64,000 nt of DNA from Streptomyces sp. V3I8 (GCF_030817535.1 NZ_JAUSZL010000002.1:6386001-6450000); one strand, 5' to 3'. Positions 31,087-40,140 are shown, counted from the stretch's first letter. Made by a program: numbers and translations. The notes: generated by a model not told the origin, from the letters alone.

Positions 31087-31873
31087 CCACCGTCTCCTTG
31101 TCGTCGTCGTTGTCGTTGTTCCTGTCGGCGCCGGTGTCGGTGCCGGTGTCCTTGCCGTTCCGGTCGGCGGGGGCGGTGGACACCACGACCGCGTCCTCGG
31201 GAGCCTCGCTGCACACCGCGACGACGGTGGTCCCGGTCCTGGTCAGGGAGCGCAGCAGTGCCCAGGCCTCGGCCCGTTCGGCCGCCGGGAGCTTGAGGTC
31301 GGTGTCGTCGACGCCGAGCAGCAGGGGCCGGCCGATCAGGGCGAGGGCCACGGACAGGCGCAGCGCCTCCAGGCGCTCCAGGTCGCGCACGGCGGTCCTG
31401 GATCCCTTGGGCAGCGCCTCCCGGTCCAGCCCGGCGGCGGCCATCGCGCCGTCGACCCGCAGCCGTGCCTGGGCCGACCGTTCCCGGCGGGGCCGGAGCA
31501 GGCCGCGCACGGAGCCGCCGAACCGCCGTTGGAGCAGGGCCCTCTCGCGGAGGTGCTCGCCCACGGACAGGGCGGGCTCCAGGTCGGTGACGCCGGGCAC
31601 ATGGGCCAGGGCGCTGAACCGGCGGAGCGCCGCCATCTGCTTCGGGAGGTCGTACGAACCCACCCTCGCGCGCCCCTCGGTGGGCTTCATCCGGCCGGTG
31701 AGCGCGAGCAGCAGGCAGGTGCGGCCCGAGCCCGAGGGTCCCTCGACCGCGATCAGCGAACCGGGCTCAGCGTCCACGTCCACACCGCGGAACGCCCAGC
31801 CGCGGGGCCCTTCGAGTCCGAAGGCCTCGGCCCTGACGCCGAGTCCGTGCGGACCGTCCACAACTTTCCCCAC
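31058..31873 (-). CDS. ABC-type ATP-binding protein with degenerate motifs
   Basis: A 271-residue protein of the ABC ATPase fold. The Walker A loop reads GPSGSGRTCLL with Arg in place of the essential Lys. The signature LSGGQ is replaced by RDLERLEALRLSVA, Walker B reads LLLGVDDTD with Asp for the catalytic Glu, and no H-loop His is apparent in VVAVCSEAP. It may bind nucleotide poorly or act as a structural partner of YhgE. The last 35 residues are an acidic tail rich in Asp, Asn and Lys. The GTG at 31873 starts the operon; its promoter region contains the TetR palindrome. Confidence 0.85.
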   Translation of the reverse strand: MGKVVDGPHGLGVRAEAFGLEGPRGWAFRGVDVDAEPGSLIAVEGPSGSGRTCLLLALTGRMKPTEGRARVGSYDLPKQMAALRRFSALAHVPGVTDLEPALSVGEHLRERALLQRRFGGSVRGLLRPRRERSAQARLRVDGAMAAAGLDREALPKGSRTAVRDLERLEALRLSVALALIGRPLLLGVDDTDLKLPAAERAEAWALLRSLTRTGTTVVAVCSEAPEDAVVVSTAPADRNGKDTGTDTGADRNNDNDDDKETVDAHAEAGRA

Positions 31874-31895
31874 CCGTCGGCTCCTCGAAGCGCGA

Positions 31896-31927
31896 AGTTT
31901 TTATACTGACTGGTCAGTGCAAAAACT
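31896..31927. promoter_or_regulatory. 32-bp palindromic TetR operator
   Basis: AGTTTTT-N2-ACTGACTGGTCAGT-N2-AAAAACT is symmetrical around 31911/31912. The core ACTGAC/GTCAGT (31905-31910 and 31913-31918) matches sites used by many TetR repressors, and the outer AGTTTTT/AAAAACT arms are perfectly symmetrical. It lies 23 bases before the ABC ATPase start and 125 bases before the divergent HEPN gene, and probably overlaps the operon's promoter. Confidence 0.8.
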
Positions 31928-32052
31928 ACTCCGAACCTACGATCGAAGCAAAAGCGCAGGTCAGAACGGATTGTCAGTGGCATACCGCACGATAGGCACA
32001 TACGGCACTCCCCGTCGGGGCGTGCTGTCACCCAGACGACAGGAGGTTCGTC

Positions 32053-32622
32053 ATGGCCAGTTCTTCCGCAGCCGCCGCCCGCCGGCGCCGCGCCACCGGC
32101 CCTGCCCCCTCGCTGACCGGTCCGGCGAGCGACGTGCACCCCGTGCTCCGCCGTGCCACGGCCCCGCCTGCCGCCCTCGATCTGCTCGCCCAGGCCCACG
32201 CCGGCCTCGACGAGGCGTCCCTGCTGGAAACACCGAACGAGCGGTACGCGACGGCCCATCTGGCCGCCCTGCGCACCGCCGCGGCCGTGCTCGCCGCCCG
32301 GGGCCGCCCGGAGACCACCGCGAGGCGCCGCGCCAGGATACGGAGCGCCTGGGAGGTGCTCCCCGAGATAGCGCCCGAACTCGCCGAGTGGAGTGTGCTG
32401 TTCGCCTCCGGAGCCTCCCGCAGGGCACGTGCGGAAGCCGGCATCCAGGGCGCGGCCACCATCCGTGACGCCGACGACCTGCTGCGCGACGTGGCGATGT
32501 TCCTGCGCCTCGTCGAGCGCATGCTGGTGCTCCAGCCGGTCCTGCCCCAGCCGCGGCAGGACGGCGACCAGGAGGCGCGGCACACACCGGAGGCCGTCCC
32601 GGACGTGCCGGACGCGGGGTGA
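32053..32622 (+). CDS. SAV_6107-family HEPN protein
   Basis: A 189-residue, largely alpha-helical protein of a HEPN family conserved in streptomycetes. The first 30 residues are disordered and Arg/Ala-rich. The helical domain (about 40-165) contains NERYATAHLAALRTAAAVLAARG, where R64-YATA-H69 fits the Rx4-6H motif of HEPN ribonucleases, and EVLPEIAPELAEWSVLFASGA. The last 25 residues are an acidic, Pro-rich tail. There is no partner nucleotidyltransferase, so a simple HEPN/MNT pair is not present. AGGAGG precedes the ATG by seven bases. Divergent from the TetR-controlled operon. Confidence 0.78.
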   Translation: MASSSAAAARRRRATGPAPSLTGPASDVHPVLRRATAPPAALDLLAQAHAGLDEASLLETPNERYATAHLAALRTAAAVLAARGRPETTARRRARIRSAWEVLPEIAPELAEWSVLFASGASRRARAEAGIQGAATIRDADDLLRDVAMFLRLVERMLVLQPVLPQPRQDGDQEARHTPEAVPDVPDAG

Positions 32623-32826
32623 CGGGACCAGGGCCCGGGCCGGGTCGCCCGGGCCTGTGAGGGGTCGTCGCGGGGCGGTCCGTCCGGCGCGCGAGACAGG
32701 GCACCGGGCAGGGGGCGGCAGGCAATAGAGTTGGGACGCCTGCATCTCCCCGCGCCGGACAGGGCCGGGAGGAACCACATCGCTCCGCCCTACCCGAGGC
32801 GGCGCCGCGCCGAGGAGTCAACTGCC

Positions 32827-33654
32827 GTGTCGGACCCGATGCGCCCGCCCGCCTCCCCCCGCCCCCCTCAGCCGGCGTCGCTGCGCTCCGACCCCTCCCG
32901 CCCCCGCGCCTCCCTCCGTACCGCCGTGGTCTGGGACGTCCTCAAGGACGCCCTGGACCGCCGGGTCAAGGCCACCGGCCGGGAGTCGCTGGACGTGCTC
33001 GACACCGGAGGCGGCAGCGGCAACTTCGCGGTGCCCGTCGCCCGCCTCGGCCACCGTGTCACCGTCGTGGACCCCAGCCCGAACGCGCTGTTCGCGCTCG
33101 AGCGCCGGGCCGCCGAGGCCGGCGTCGCCGACCGGGTCCGGGGCGTCCAGGGCGACGCGCACGGCCTCTTCGACGTCGTCGAGCGCGGCTGCCACGACGC
33201 GGTGCTGTGCCACGGCGTCCTCGAGTACATGGACGACCCCGCCGAGGGCCTGCGCAACGCGGTCGGCGCGCTGCGCCCCGAGGGCGTCCTCAGCCTGCTC
33301 GCCGCCGGCCTGGGGGGCGCCGTGCTCGCCCGGGCCCTCGCCGGTCACTTCACGGAGGCCCGCCACGCCCTGGGCGACCCGGACGGCCGCTGGGGCGAGG
33401 GCGACCCTGTTCCGCACCGCTTCACGGCCGACCAGCTCACCGCGCTGGTGCAGGACGCGGGCCTGGACGTGGGTGCCGTGCACGGCGTACGGGTCTTCGC
33501 GGACCTGGTCCCCGGCGTCCTCGTCGACACCGAGCCGGGCGCCCTGGAGGCCCTGCTCAAGCTGGAGGCGGCGGCCGCCGAGCTCGCCGCCTTCCACTCC
33601 GTCGCCACGCAGCTCCATGTGCTGGGTGAGACGCGGGAGCCCACCGAGAGGTGA
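32827..33654 (+). CDS. SAM-dependent class I methyltransferase
   Basis: A 275-residue Rossmann-fold methyltransferase with an unidentified substrate. Motif I is LDVLDTGGGSGNFAVPVA (about 57-74), motif II VTVVDPSPNALF, and motif III VRGVQGDAHGLF, followed by DAVLCHGVLEYMDDP near 133. The acceptor-binding C-terminal half (HFTEARHALGDPDGRW, PHRFTADQLTALVQDAGL) resembles MenG/UbiE-like or CmoA-like enzymes but is not diagnostic. The first 30 residues are Pro/Arg-rich. The GTG at 32827 has GGAG eleven bases upstream. An additional upstream in-frame start exists at 32731 but would add a Pro/Arg-rich stretch only. Confidence 0.82.
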   Translation: MSDPMRPPASPRPPQPASLRSDPSRPRASLRTAVVWDVLKDALDRRVKATGRESLDVLDTGGGSGNFAVPVARLGHRVTVVDPSPNALFALERRAAEAGVADRVRGVQGDAHGLFDVVERGCHDAVLCHGVLEYMDDPAEGLRNAVGALRPEGVLSLLAAGLGGAVLARALAGHFTEARHALGDPDGRWGEGDPVPHRFTADQLTALVQDAGLDVGAVHGVRVFADLVPGVLVDTEPGALEALLKLEAAAAELAAFHSVATQLHVLGETREPTER

Positions 33655-33929
33655 GTCGCCTCCCGTGCCGCACCCCTGATCAGGGACGCGACGGCAGATG
33701 GAGTACGCCACAGGCCCCCCGATCGGGCGCCCGGAGCCGTATGATCGGGGGAGGCCGTCCGGCATGACGGGCCGGTCGCTGGGGAATCTACGCCTCAGCG
33801 GATCGGATCACCATGGCGGGTTCCGGTTGGCGAATTGGCGCAGAGGGGCGGGTTTCACGGGGGCGATTCCCTGCCTATCCTGAAGGGGACCCCCGGTCGC
33901 CCCGGCGACTGCACGATGAGGAGGACGCC

Positions 33930-34334
33930 GTGCCGCTCTCGGAGCACGAGCAGCGAATGCTCGAGCAGATGGAGCGAGCGCTGTACGCCGAAGATCCCAA
34001 GTTCGCGACAGCGCTTGAGGGAAGCGGGCTGCGTACGTACACCCGGCGACGGGTCTACCAGGCGGTCGCGGGCTTCCTCGTAGGTATCGCGCTCCTCATG
34101 GCCGGAATGGTCGCACAGCAGATCTGGGTCAGCGTGGTGGGTTTTCTCGTCATGCTGGGCTGCGCGGTGCTCGCCGTCACCGGTTGGCGCAAGGCCCCCA
34201 AGCCGGGTGAACAGCCCGCGCAGGGCGCGCCGGGTGCTCCGCAGGCCAGCGGTCGGGGCCGGCAGAAGCGCTCCATGATGGACCGCATCGAACAGCGCTG
34301 GCAACGGCGCCGTGACGAGCAGGGCGGTCAGTAG
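33930..34334 (+). CDS. DUF3040 membrane protein
   Basis: A 134-residue protein with the actinobacterial DUF3040 layout. The soluble N-terminus has LSEHEQRMLEQMERALYAEDPKFA (3-26), then two TM helices (about 45-67 and 72-92) and an Arg/Gln-rich tail. The GTG at 33930 follows GAGGAGG. Homologues sit just upstream of the dcw cluster in mycobacteria, here 6 kb away with the MoxR/transglutaminase operon between. Function unknown, perhaps in the envelope. Terminator hairpins follow. Confidence 0.85.
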   Translation: MPLSEHEQRMLEQMERALYAEDPKFATALEGSGLRTYTRRRVYQAVAGFLVGIALLMAGMVAQQIWVSVVGFLVMLGCAVLAVTGWRKAPKPGEQPAQGAPGAPQASGRGRQKRSMMDRIEQRWQRRRDEQGGQ

Positions 34335-34444
34335 CCCACCGGCTCCCGTCCGGCAGACGTAGGCCCGGACGGACACAGGCGCAGACAGGGGCGGCCACCG
34401 ACAGGTGACCGCCCCTTCGGCGTACCCGGCCGCCGGCCGCGTCA

Positions 34445-34471
34445 CCCGTCGCCGGGGCCCCCGGCGACGGG
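34445..34471. terminator. First of two tandem hairpins between convergent genes
   Basis: CCCGTCGCCGG (34445-34455) pairs with CCGGCGACGGG (34461-34471) around five bases, after the DUF3040 gene. Confidence 0.7.
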
Positions 34472-34472
34472 C

Positions 34473-34519
34473 AGCAGCGGGGGGCGTCCACCCGGACCGG
34501 GTGGACGCCCCCCGCTGCT
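34473..34519. terminator. Perfect 47-base palindrome, bidirectional terminator
   Basis: The arms 34473-34495 and 34497-34519 are exact inverse complements over 23 bases with one central base (in practice a loop of about five). The sequence contains GGGGGGCGTCCACCC and its complement. It sits just past the stop of the transglutaminase operon and ends transcripts from both sides. Confidence 0.85.
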
Positions 34520-34535
34520 CGGCCGGCGGTACGGC

Positions 34536-37001
34536 TCAGCCGCTGCCCTGCCCCGACGGGCGGCGTACGAGCGCCGCCCAGCGGGCCGCCACCCGGGACT
34601 TCAGCGCGATCCAGCGGTCGGAGGCCGCCCACACCACCCGTACGGCCGAGCGCGGCGCGAGCAGTGCGCGCAGGCGCGTACCGCGGCCGGCCGTGGCGCG
34701 CAGGCCCGCGTTCATCCGGCGCACGTCATCGCCCAGGCCCGGGGTCGGCCGGGGATGCGGCGAGTACAGGACCTGCTCCACCGCGTCGGCGACCCGGTGG
34801 ACGGAGGCCGCGGCCTCCGGATCGAGGTGCCCGATGCGGACGATCCGCGCCGCCGCCTTGCGCGGCGTCTGCGACTCGTCGGGCGCGATACCGAAGTCCC
34901 ACGCCGTGTCCCCGACCTCCTGCCAGGCCCCCAGCGTGGCGGCCGTGGCATCCGCCTCGATCCGGCTGTGCGAACCGGGCCGCGAGTCCCCTGCCTCCTG
35001 CCAGGCCCCCGGCGCGGTGCCCGCCCCGGCCCGGGCGTGCGAACCGAGCCGTATCGACCGGGTCCGCATCCGCCACAGCAACGGCAGCAGCGGCACCGCG
35101 AGCACGGCGAGTCCGGCCAGGGTGAGCACGAGGATCAGGAACCACGGCGGATCGTCGTCGGTCGCCCCGAACGCCGCCTGCGGCGACTCGCTGCCGCAGG
35201 GCTGCTCCAGCTTCTTCTCCGCCGCCGTGCAGCTGTCGCTGCTCGACGGCGCGGCGGACGGCTCCGTGGACGAGGACCGCGACGGCACGTCCGGGTCGGG
35301 GACCGTCGTGCCGGGCGTGTCCGTCCGGGTGTACTCCGGAACGGTGCCGCGGTTGGGCGTCGGCTCGAAGCGGGTCCAGCCCACGCCCTCGAAGTACAGC
35401 TCGGGCCAGGCGTGCGCGTCCCGCAGTCCCACCGAGTTCGTACCGTCCGCCTGGGGCGAACCGGGGGTGAAGCCCACCGCGACCCGGGCCGGGATGCCCA
35501 GCGTGCGGGCCATGGAGGCCATCGCGAAGGAGAAGTGGACGCAGAACCCCTGCTTGTCCCGCAGGAAGCGCGCTATGGCCTGGGACCCGCTGCCGACCTG
35601 CACCTCGGTGTCGTAGGTGAAGCCGCCCTCCAGGGCGAACCAGTCCTGCAGCGCCACCGCGCGCTCGTAGTCGTTGTCGGCGTCCGCGGTGACGTCCCGC
35701 GCCGTCCGGGCCACCACCGGCGGCAGCGAGCCGGGCACCCTGGTGAACTCGCGCTTGAGCACCTCGGGCGCCTCGGGCGCGTTCGCCAGCTGGTCGGCGG
35801 TCGGCTGCACGATCAGGCTCTTGACCGTGTACTCCTGGCCGCGCGTGGTCTGCCCGTGGTCGCCGACCAGCGTGCGGCCCACGGGCTCGAACCGCCACTT
35901 GCCGCCGATGCCCACCTGGCCGGCCGGATAGGGCATCGGCAGCCAGTCCTGCGCGTACCAGTCGGCCGCCGAGATCCTCGTCTGGATCTCGGTGCGCCGG
36001 ACGTCGTCACCGAGGCCGGGCGGCGTCGGGAACGACCCGGGCACGTCCTCGACGTGGCGCTTGGCCGGCTTCCAGGCCGTGCCGTCGAACTCGTCGAGCG
36101 AGACGATCCGCAGGTAGAGGTCCTGCGTCTCCTCGGAGTTGGTGCGGTAGGACATGACCTCGCGGTCCTCGTCCACGTTCAGGCTGTCGCGCAGCGAGAC
36201 CAGCGGGTTCACCGCGGAGATCGTGCCGCCGCCCCCCGAACCCGTGCCGACCCCGGTCCCCGCGGTGCCCAGCAGCCCGCCGTCGAGCGCGGGCAGGGCC
36301 AGCGGTACGACCAGCGAGATGCCGAGGGCGACGGCGCCGATGCGCCGGCCCGTGCGGACCGGCGCGAGGGCGTTCTCCGAAGGGTCCGCGCCCGGTGCGC
36401 GGGGTCCGCCGCCGAAGACCCGGCCCCACTGCGAGAGCCGGTCACGTCCCTCGGCCAGCAGCAGCACCAGGTAGCCGGTGGCCGCCAGCAGGAACCAGAC
36501 CCAGCCGGCGGCGCCGTCCGCGAGCCCGGCGGCGACCGAGTACAGCGCGAGCAGCGGCAGTCCGGCGGGCGCCGCGCTGCGGAACGTCACCGCGAGCGCG
36601 TCCACCGCGAGGCCGATCACCACGACGCCGCCGACCATCATCAGGCGGATGCCGTCGGAGAGCGGCGCCGGGATCGAGTACCGCCCGACGTCGTCCGTGC
36701 CGGCCTGCAGCAGATCGCCGAAGTGGCGGAAGACGTCGGGACCGGGGACCAGCCCGGCGACGGCCTGCTCCCGGGCGAAGGACAGGGTCAGCAGCGCCAG
36801 GGTGACCAGCGCCTGCACCGCGATCGTCAGCGGCCGGGCGAGCGGCACCCGGCGGGCCGCCGCGCCCACCCCGGTCTGTATCGCGAGCAGGAACGCGGCC
36901 TGCAGGAACCAGGTCGCCGGATCGACCAGCGGCAGCAGTGCGCAGGACGCCATCAGCGTCGCCGCCATGGCGCACAGCGCCAGTCGCGCACGCCCGCTCA
37001 C
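34536..37001 (-). CDS. TgpA-like membrane protein with transglutaminase domain
   Basis: An 821-residue membrane protein. The first 210 residues contain six or more TM helices (DUF3488 type). A disordered Gly-rich loop leads to an extracytoplasmic transglutaminase-like domain (about 440-560): the catalytic Cys is in KQGFCVHFSFAMA near residue 484, the His in LRDAHAWPEL near 528, and FEPTPNRG follows. A Ser-rich stretch then precedes a C-terminal TM helix (about 622-645) and a cytosolic DUF4129-like tail. It is the last gene of a MoxR-DUF58-TgpA operon; its GTG start overlaps the DUF58 stop by four bases. The likely role is protein processing or cross-linking at the envelope. Confidence 0.92.
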   Translation of the reverse strand: MSGRARLALCAMAATLMASCALLPLVDPATWFLQAAFLLAIQTGVGAAARRVPLARPLTIAVQALVTLALLTLSFAREQAVAGLVPGPDVFRHFGDLLQAGTDDVGRYSIPAPLSDGIRLMMVGGVVVIGLAVDALAVTFRSAAPAGLPLLALYSVAAGLADGAAGWVWFLLAATGYLVLLLAEGRDRLSQWGRVFGGGPRAPGADPSENALAPVRTGRRIGAVALGISLVVPLALPALDGGLLGTAGTGVGTGSGGGGTISAVNPLVSLRDSLNVDEDREVMSYRTNSEETQDLYLRIVSLDEFDGTAWKPAKRHVEDVPGSFPTPPGLGDDVRRTEIQTRISAADWYAQDWLPMPYPAGQVGIGGKWRFEPVGRTLVGDHGQTTRGQEYTVKSLIVQPTADQLANAPEAPEVLKREFTRVPGSLPPVVARTARDVTADADNDYERAVALQDWFALEGGFTYDTEVQVGSGSQAIARFLRDKQGFCVHFSFAMASMARTLGIPARVAVGFTPGSPQADGTNSVGLRDAHAWPELYFEGVGWTRFEPTPNRGTVPEYTRTDTPGTTVPDPDVPSRSSSTEPSAAPSSSDSCTAAEKKLEQPCGSESPQAAFGATDDDPPWFLILVLTLAGLAVLAVPLLPLLWRMRTRSIRLGSHARAGAGTAPGAWQEAGDSRPGSHSRIEADATAATLGAWQEVGDTAWDFGIAPDESQTPRKAAARIVRIGHLDPEAAASVHRVADAVEQVLYSPHPRPTPGLGDDVRRMNAGLRATAGRGTRLRALLAPRSAVRVVWAASDRWIALKSRVAARWAALVRRPSGQGSG

Positions 37002-38353
37002 GCGGCACCGCCCCCCGCCGTGCCGCCCGCCGGGGCGACCCCGTTGCGCTGCCGGTCCGCCTCCCGCCACAGGTCGCCGAGACCGGTGCCCGGCGGAACG
37101 GCCAGCGCGGTCCAGCCCGCCTCACGCAGCATCCGAAGCCGCTCCTCGCATCGTTCGTCGGCGGCGCCCCGCACCCATGCCCCGCTGTCCAGCAGGAAGG
37201 CGACCGCCCCGCCGCTGCGCTGGCGCATCCTGGCGAGCACCGTCGCCTGTTCCTCGTCCAGGTCGCCGAGGAAGGCGACCAGCAGTCCTTCGTTGCCGCC
37301 GCGCAGCACGTCGTACGCCCGCGACAGGCCCGTACCGTCGGAGTGGTCGACCACCGCGAGGGTGTCCATCATCAGTCCCGCCGCGTCCGCCGACTCCTGG
37401 CCGGCCCCGGCGAACCCGTCGGGGCCCTCGCCCGGCACCGAGGTGCCGGTGTCGGTCAGCAGCCGGACGGAGAAGCCCCGTTCCAGCATGTGCACCAGCG
37501 TGGAGGCGGTGCCGGAGACGGCCCACTCGAAGGCCGAGTCGGGGCCCGCGCCGTCGAAGGCGATGCCCCGGGTGTCCAGGAGCACCGTGCAGCGGGCCCG
37601 CTGGGGCTGCTCCTCGCGGCGCACCATCAGCTCGCCGTACCGGGCGGTCAGACGCCAGTGGACGCGACGCAGGTCGTCGCCGTAGCGGTACCCGCGCGGG
37701 ATCACGTCGTCCTCGCCGGCCAGCGCGAGCGAGCGGTGCCGCCCGTCGCCGTACCCCTTCGCCTCGCCGGTCAGCCGCACCGGCGGCAGGGGCTCCACAC
37801 GCGGGACGACGGTGAGGGTGTCGTACGTCGAGAAGGCGCGGGTCAGCTCGCACATCCCGAAGGGGTCGCTGAGCCGCAGCTGCAGCGGGCCCAGCGGATA
37901 GCGGCCGCGCAGGTCCGAGCGCACCCGGTACGACACCTCGCGCCGGCCGCCCGCCTCGACCCGGTCGAGCACGAAGCGGGGCCGCGGCCCCAGCACGTAC
38001 GGCACCCGGTCCTGGAGCATCAGCAGACCGGTGGGCAGCCGCGAGACGTTGTCCATCCGCAGATGGACGCGCGCCTCGGAACCCGCCGGAACCCGCCCGG
38101 GGGTGAGCCGGCGGCTGCCGGAGACCCGGTAGCGCGTGCGGTACAGCACGGCCGCGCAGACCAGCGGCAGTACGGCCAGCAGCAGCCCGACCCGGAGCAG
38201 GTCGCTCTGCCCCAGCACGTACGCGCAGACGGCGGCCGCGATGCCGGCGGCCAGGAACGACCGCCCGCGCGTGGTGAGCCCGGCGAGAGCCGTGCGCAGT
38301 CCGCCCTTGTCCTCCTCGGCCGTCGCTGCGGGCATCCCCCCGGTGGACATCAC
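36998..38353 (-). CDS. DUF58 protein
   Basis: A 451-residue protein with two TM helices near the N-terminus (about 35-75) and a large cytosolic or extracytoplasmic region. The DUF58 core is visible near residue 225: RGYRYGDDLRRVHWRLTARYGELMVRRE, the usual pattern of charged residues around H-W. The C-terminal half resembles a von Willebrand A-type fold (TVLLDTRG). It is the middle gene of the MoxR operon, with four-base overlaps on both sides. It starts with GTG or the following ATG at 38350. It most likely works with the MoxR ATPase in folding or assembly of an envelope complex. Confidence 0.9.
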   Translation of the reverse strand: MMSTGGMPAATAEEDKGGLRTALAGLTTRGRSFLAAGIAAAVCAYVLGQSDLLRVGLLLAVLPLVCAAVLYRTRYRVSGSRRLTPGRVPAGSEARVHLRMDNVSRLPTGLLMLQDRVPYVLGPRPRFVLDRVEAGGRREVSYRVRSDLRGRYPLGPLQLRLSDPFGMCELTRAFSTYDTLTVVPRVEPLPPVRLTGEAKGYGDGRHRSLALAGEDDVIPRGYRYGDDLRRVHWRLTARYGELMVRREEQPQRARCTVLLDTRGIAFDGAGPDSAFEWAVSGTASTLVHMLERGFSVRLLTDTGTSVPGEGPDGFAGAGQESADAAGLMMDTLAVVDHSDGTGLSRAYDVLRGGNEGLLVAFLGDLDEEQATVLARMRQRSGGAVAFLLDSGAWVRGAADERCEERLRMLREAGWTALAVPPGTGLGDLWREADRQRNGVAPAGGTAGGGAA

Positions 38354-39387
38354 CGCCTCCGCGGCGGCTGCTCGCCGAAGAAGGACGCGCTCCGGCCCAT
38401 CGCCGGACCCCCCGGTGCCGGGGGCGCGGACGGCACGGCCGTGCGCTGGAGGATCTCCAGGACGACCTGCTCGGCCGTACGGCGGTTCAACTGGGCCTGC
38501 GCGGTGGGCAGCAGCCGGTGCGCCAGGACCGCCACGGCGAGGGCCTGGATGTCGTCCGGCAGGGCGTAGTCCCGGCCGCTGAGGGCGGCGGAGGCCTTCG
38601 CGGCGCGCAGCAGGTGCAGCGTGGCGCGCGGCGAGGCGCCGAGTCTCAGGTCCGGGTGGTTGCGCGTGGCGCCCACCAGGTCCACCGCGTACCGGCGGAC
38701 CGGGTCGGCGACGTGGACCGTGCGGACCGCGTCGATGAGCTTCACGATCTCGTGCGCGTGCGCCACCGGCTGGAGGTCGTCCAGCGGGGAGACCCCGCCG
38801 TGGATGTCGAGCATCTGCAACTCGGCCTCGGCGCTGGGGTAGCCGATGGAGACCCGGGCCATGAAACGGTCGCGCTGCGCCTCCGGCAGCGGGTAGGTGC
38901 CCTCCATCTCGACCGGGTTCTGCGTGGCCACCACCATGAAGGGGCTGGGCAGCTCGTAGGTCTGCCCGTCGATGGTGACCTGGCGCTCCTCCATGGACTC
39001 CAGGAGCGCCGACTGCGTCTTCGGCGAGGCGCGGTTGATCTCGTCGCCGATCACGATCTGCGCGAAGATCGCGCCCGGCTTGAACTCGAAGTCCCGGTTC
39101 TGCTGGTCCCAGATGGACACACCCGTGATGTCCGAGGGCAGCAGGTCGGGCGTGAACTGAATACGCCGCACCGAGCAGTCGATGGACCGCGCCAGTGCCT
39201 TGGCCAGCATGGTCTTGCCGACGCCGGGGACATCCTCGATCAGAAGATGCCCCTCGGCGAGCAGCACGGTCAGCGAAAGCCGTACGACCTCAGGCTTGCC
39301 CTCGATCACTTCCTCCACCGAACTGCGGACTCTCTCCGCAGTGGCGGTCAGATCTGTGAGGCTCGCTCGATCGTCATAGGTCGTCAC
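38350..39387 (-). CDS. MoxR-type AAA+ ATPase
   Basis: A 345-residue MoxR-family chaperone ATPase. It has Walker A EDVPGVGKTMLAKALA (about residues 50-65), FTPDLLPSDITG near 79, Walker B IGDEINRASPKTQSALLESMEE near 112, the sensor-1 block VATQNPVEMEGTYPLPEAQRDRF near 146 and a C-terminal lid. All ATPase residues are present. The GTG at 39387 has GAGGAGG six bases upstream. It is the first gene of an operon with DUF58 and the transglutaminase protein, the common MoxR-DUF58-TGase arrangement. The 204-base gap upstream should hold the promoter. Confidence 0.93.
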   Translation of the reverse strand: MTTYDDRASLTDLTATAERVRSSVEEVIEGKPEVVRLSLTVLLAEGHLLIEDVPGVGKTMLAKALARSIDCSVRRIQFTPDLLPSDITGVSIWDQQNRDFEFKPGAIFAQIVIGDEINRASPKTQSALLESMEERQVTIDGQTYELPSPFMVVATQNPVEMEGTYPLPEAQRDRFMARVSIGYPSAEAELQMLDIHGGVSPLDDLQPVAHAHEIVKLIDAVRTVHVADPVRRYAVDLVGATRNHPDLRLGASPRATLHLLRAAKASAALSGRDYALPDDIQALAVAVLAHRLLPTAQAQLNRRTAEQVVLEILQRTAVPSAPPAPGGPAMGRSASFFGEQPPRRR

Positions 39388-39591
39388 CCGGCCCTCCTCG
39401 GCCCGTTCTTTCTCCGGGCCGACGCGCTGCGATGCGGACCGGCCCACCCCGAACACGGACGCCACGCGGGAAAAGTTCCGCGCGACGCCACACACGCATT
39501 CTTGTTGCCGTTACCGGTTCGTGTCACTCGCCTGTGGATAACTGGCCGTGATATGTCGGGTCTTGCGGTTTTTGGACGGGTCGAACCGGCG

Positions 39592-40140
39592 TCAGGTGGG
39601 GTCTATCTCACGCAGCAGGCCCGTCTTCACGTCGAACACGAAACCACGTACGTCGTCCGAGTGGAGAAGGAACGGTGAGGTCCGCACGCGCTGCATGGAC
39701 TGCCGTACGTCCTGTTCGACGTCCCGGAAGGCCTCGACCGCCCACGCGGGGCGCTGGCCGACCTCCATCTCCAGGTCGTGGCGGAACTCCTCGGTGAGGG
39801 ACTCCAGGCCGCAGCCGGTGTGATGGATGAGCACGACGCTGCGGGTGCCGAGCGCGCGCTGGCTGATGGTGAGGGAGCGGATCACGTCGTCGGTGACGAC
39901 GCCGCCCGCGTTGCGGATGGTGTGACAGTCGCCGAGTTCCAGGCCCAGTGCGTCGTGCAGGTCGAGACGGGCGTCCATGCAGGCCACGACCGCGACGCGC
40001 AGCACCGGCCGGGCGTCCATGCCGGGGTCGGCGAACGCGGCGGCGTACCGCTCGTTGGCCTCGACCAGCCGGTCCGTCACGCTGCCGGATCGGGATATGG
40101 CGTCTTCGGGTTCGGTGGGAACGGATGCGGAAGTCGTCAT
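39592..40140 (-). CDS. Beta-carbonic anhydrase
   Basis: A 182-residue zinc enzyme that interconverts CO2 and bicarbonate. The zinc ligands and dyad are clear: C54 and D56/R58 in VACMDARLD, and a His and C110 in IHHTGCGL, with the conserved HTIRNAGG between. The short form resembles M. tuberculosis Rv1284 rather than the plant-type enzyme. ATG starts are possible at 40140 and 40146; neither has a good ribosome site. It is divergent from the dcw cluster. Confidence 0.9.
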   Translation of the reverse strand: MTTSASVPTEPEDAISRSGSVTDRLVEANERYAAAFADPGMDARPVLRVAVVACMDARLDLHDALGLELGDCHTIRNAGGVVTDDVIRSLTISQRALGTRSVVLIHHTGCGLESLTEEFRHDLEMEVGQRPAWAVEAFRDVEQDVRQSMQRVRTSPFLLHSDDVRGFVFDVKTGLLREIDPT

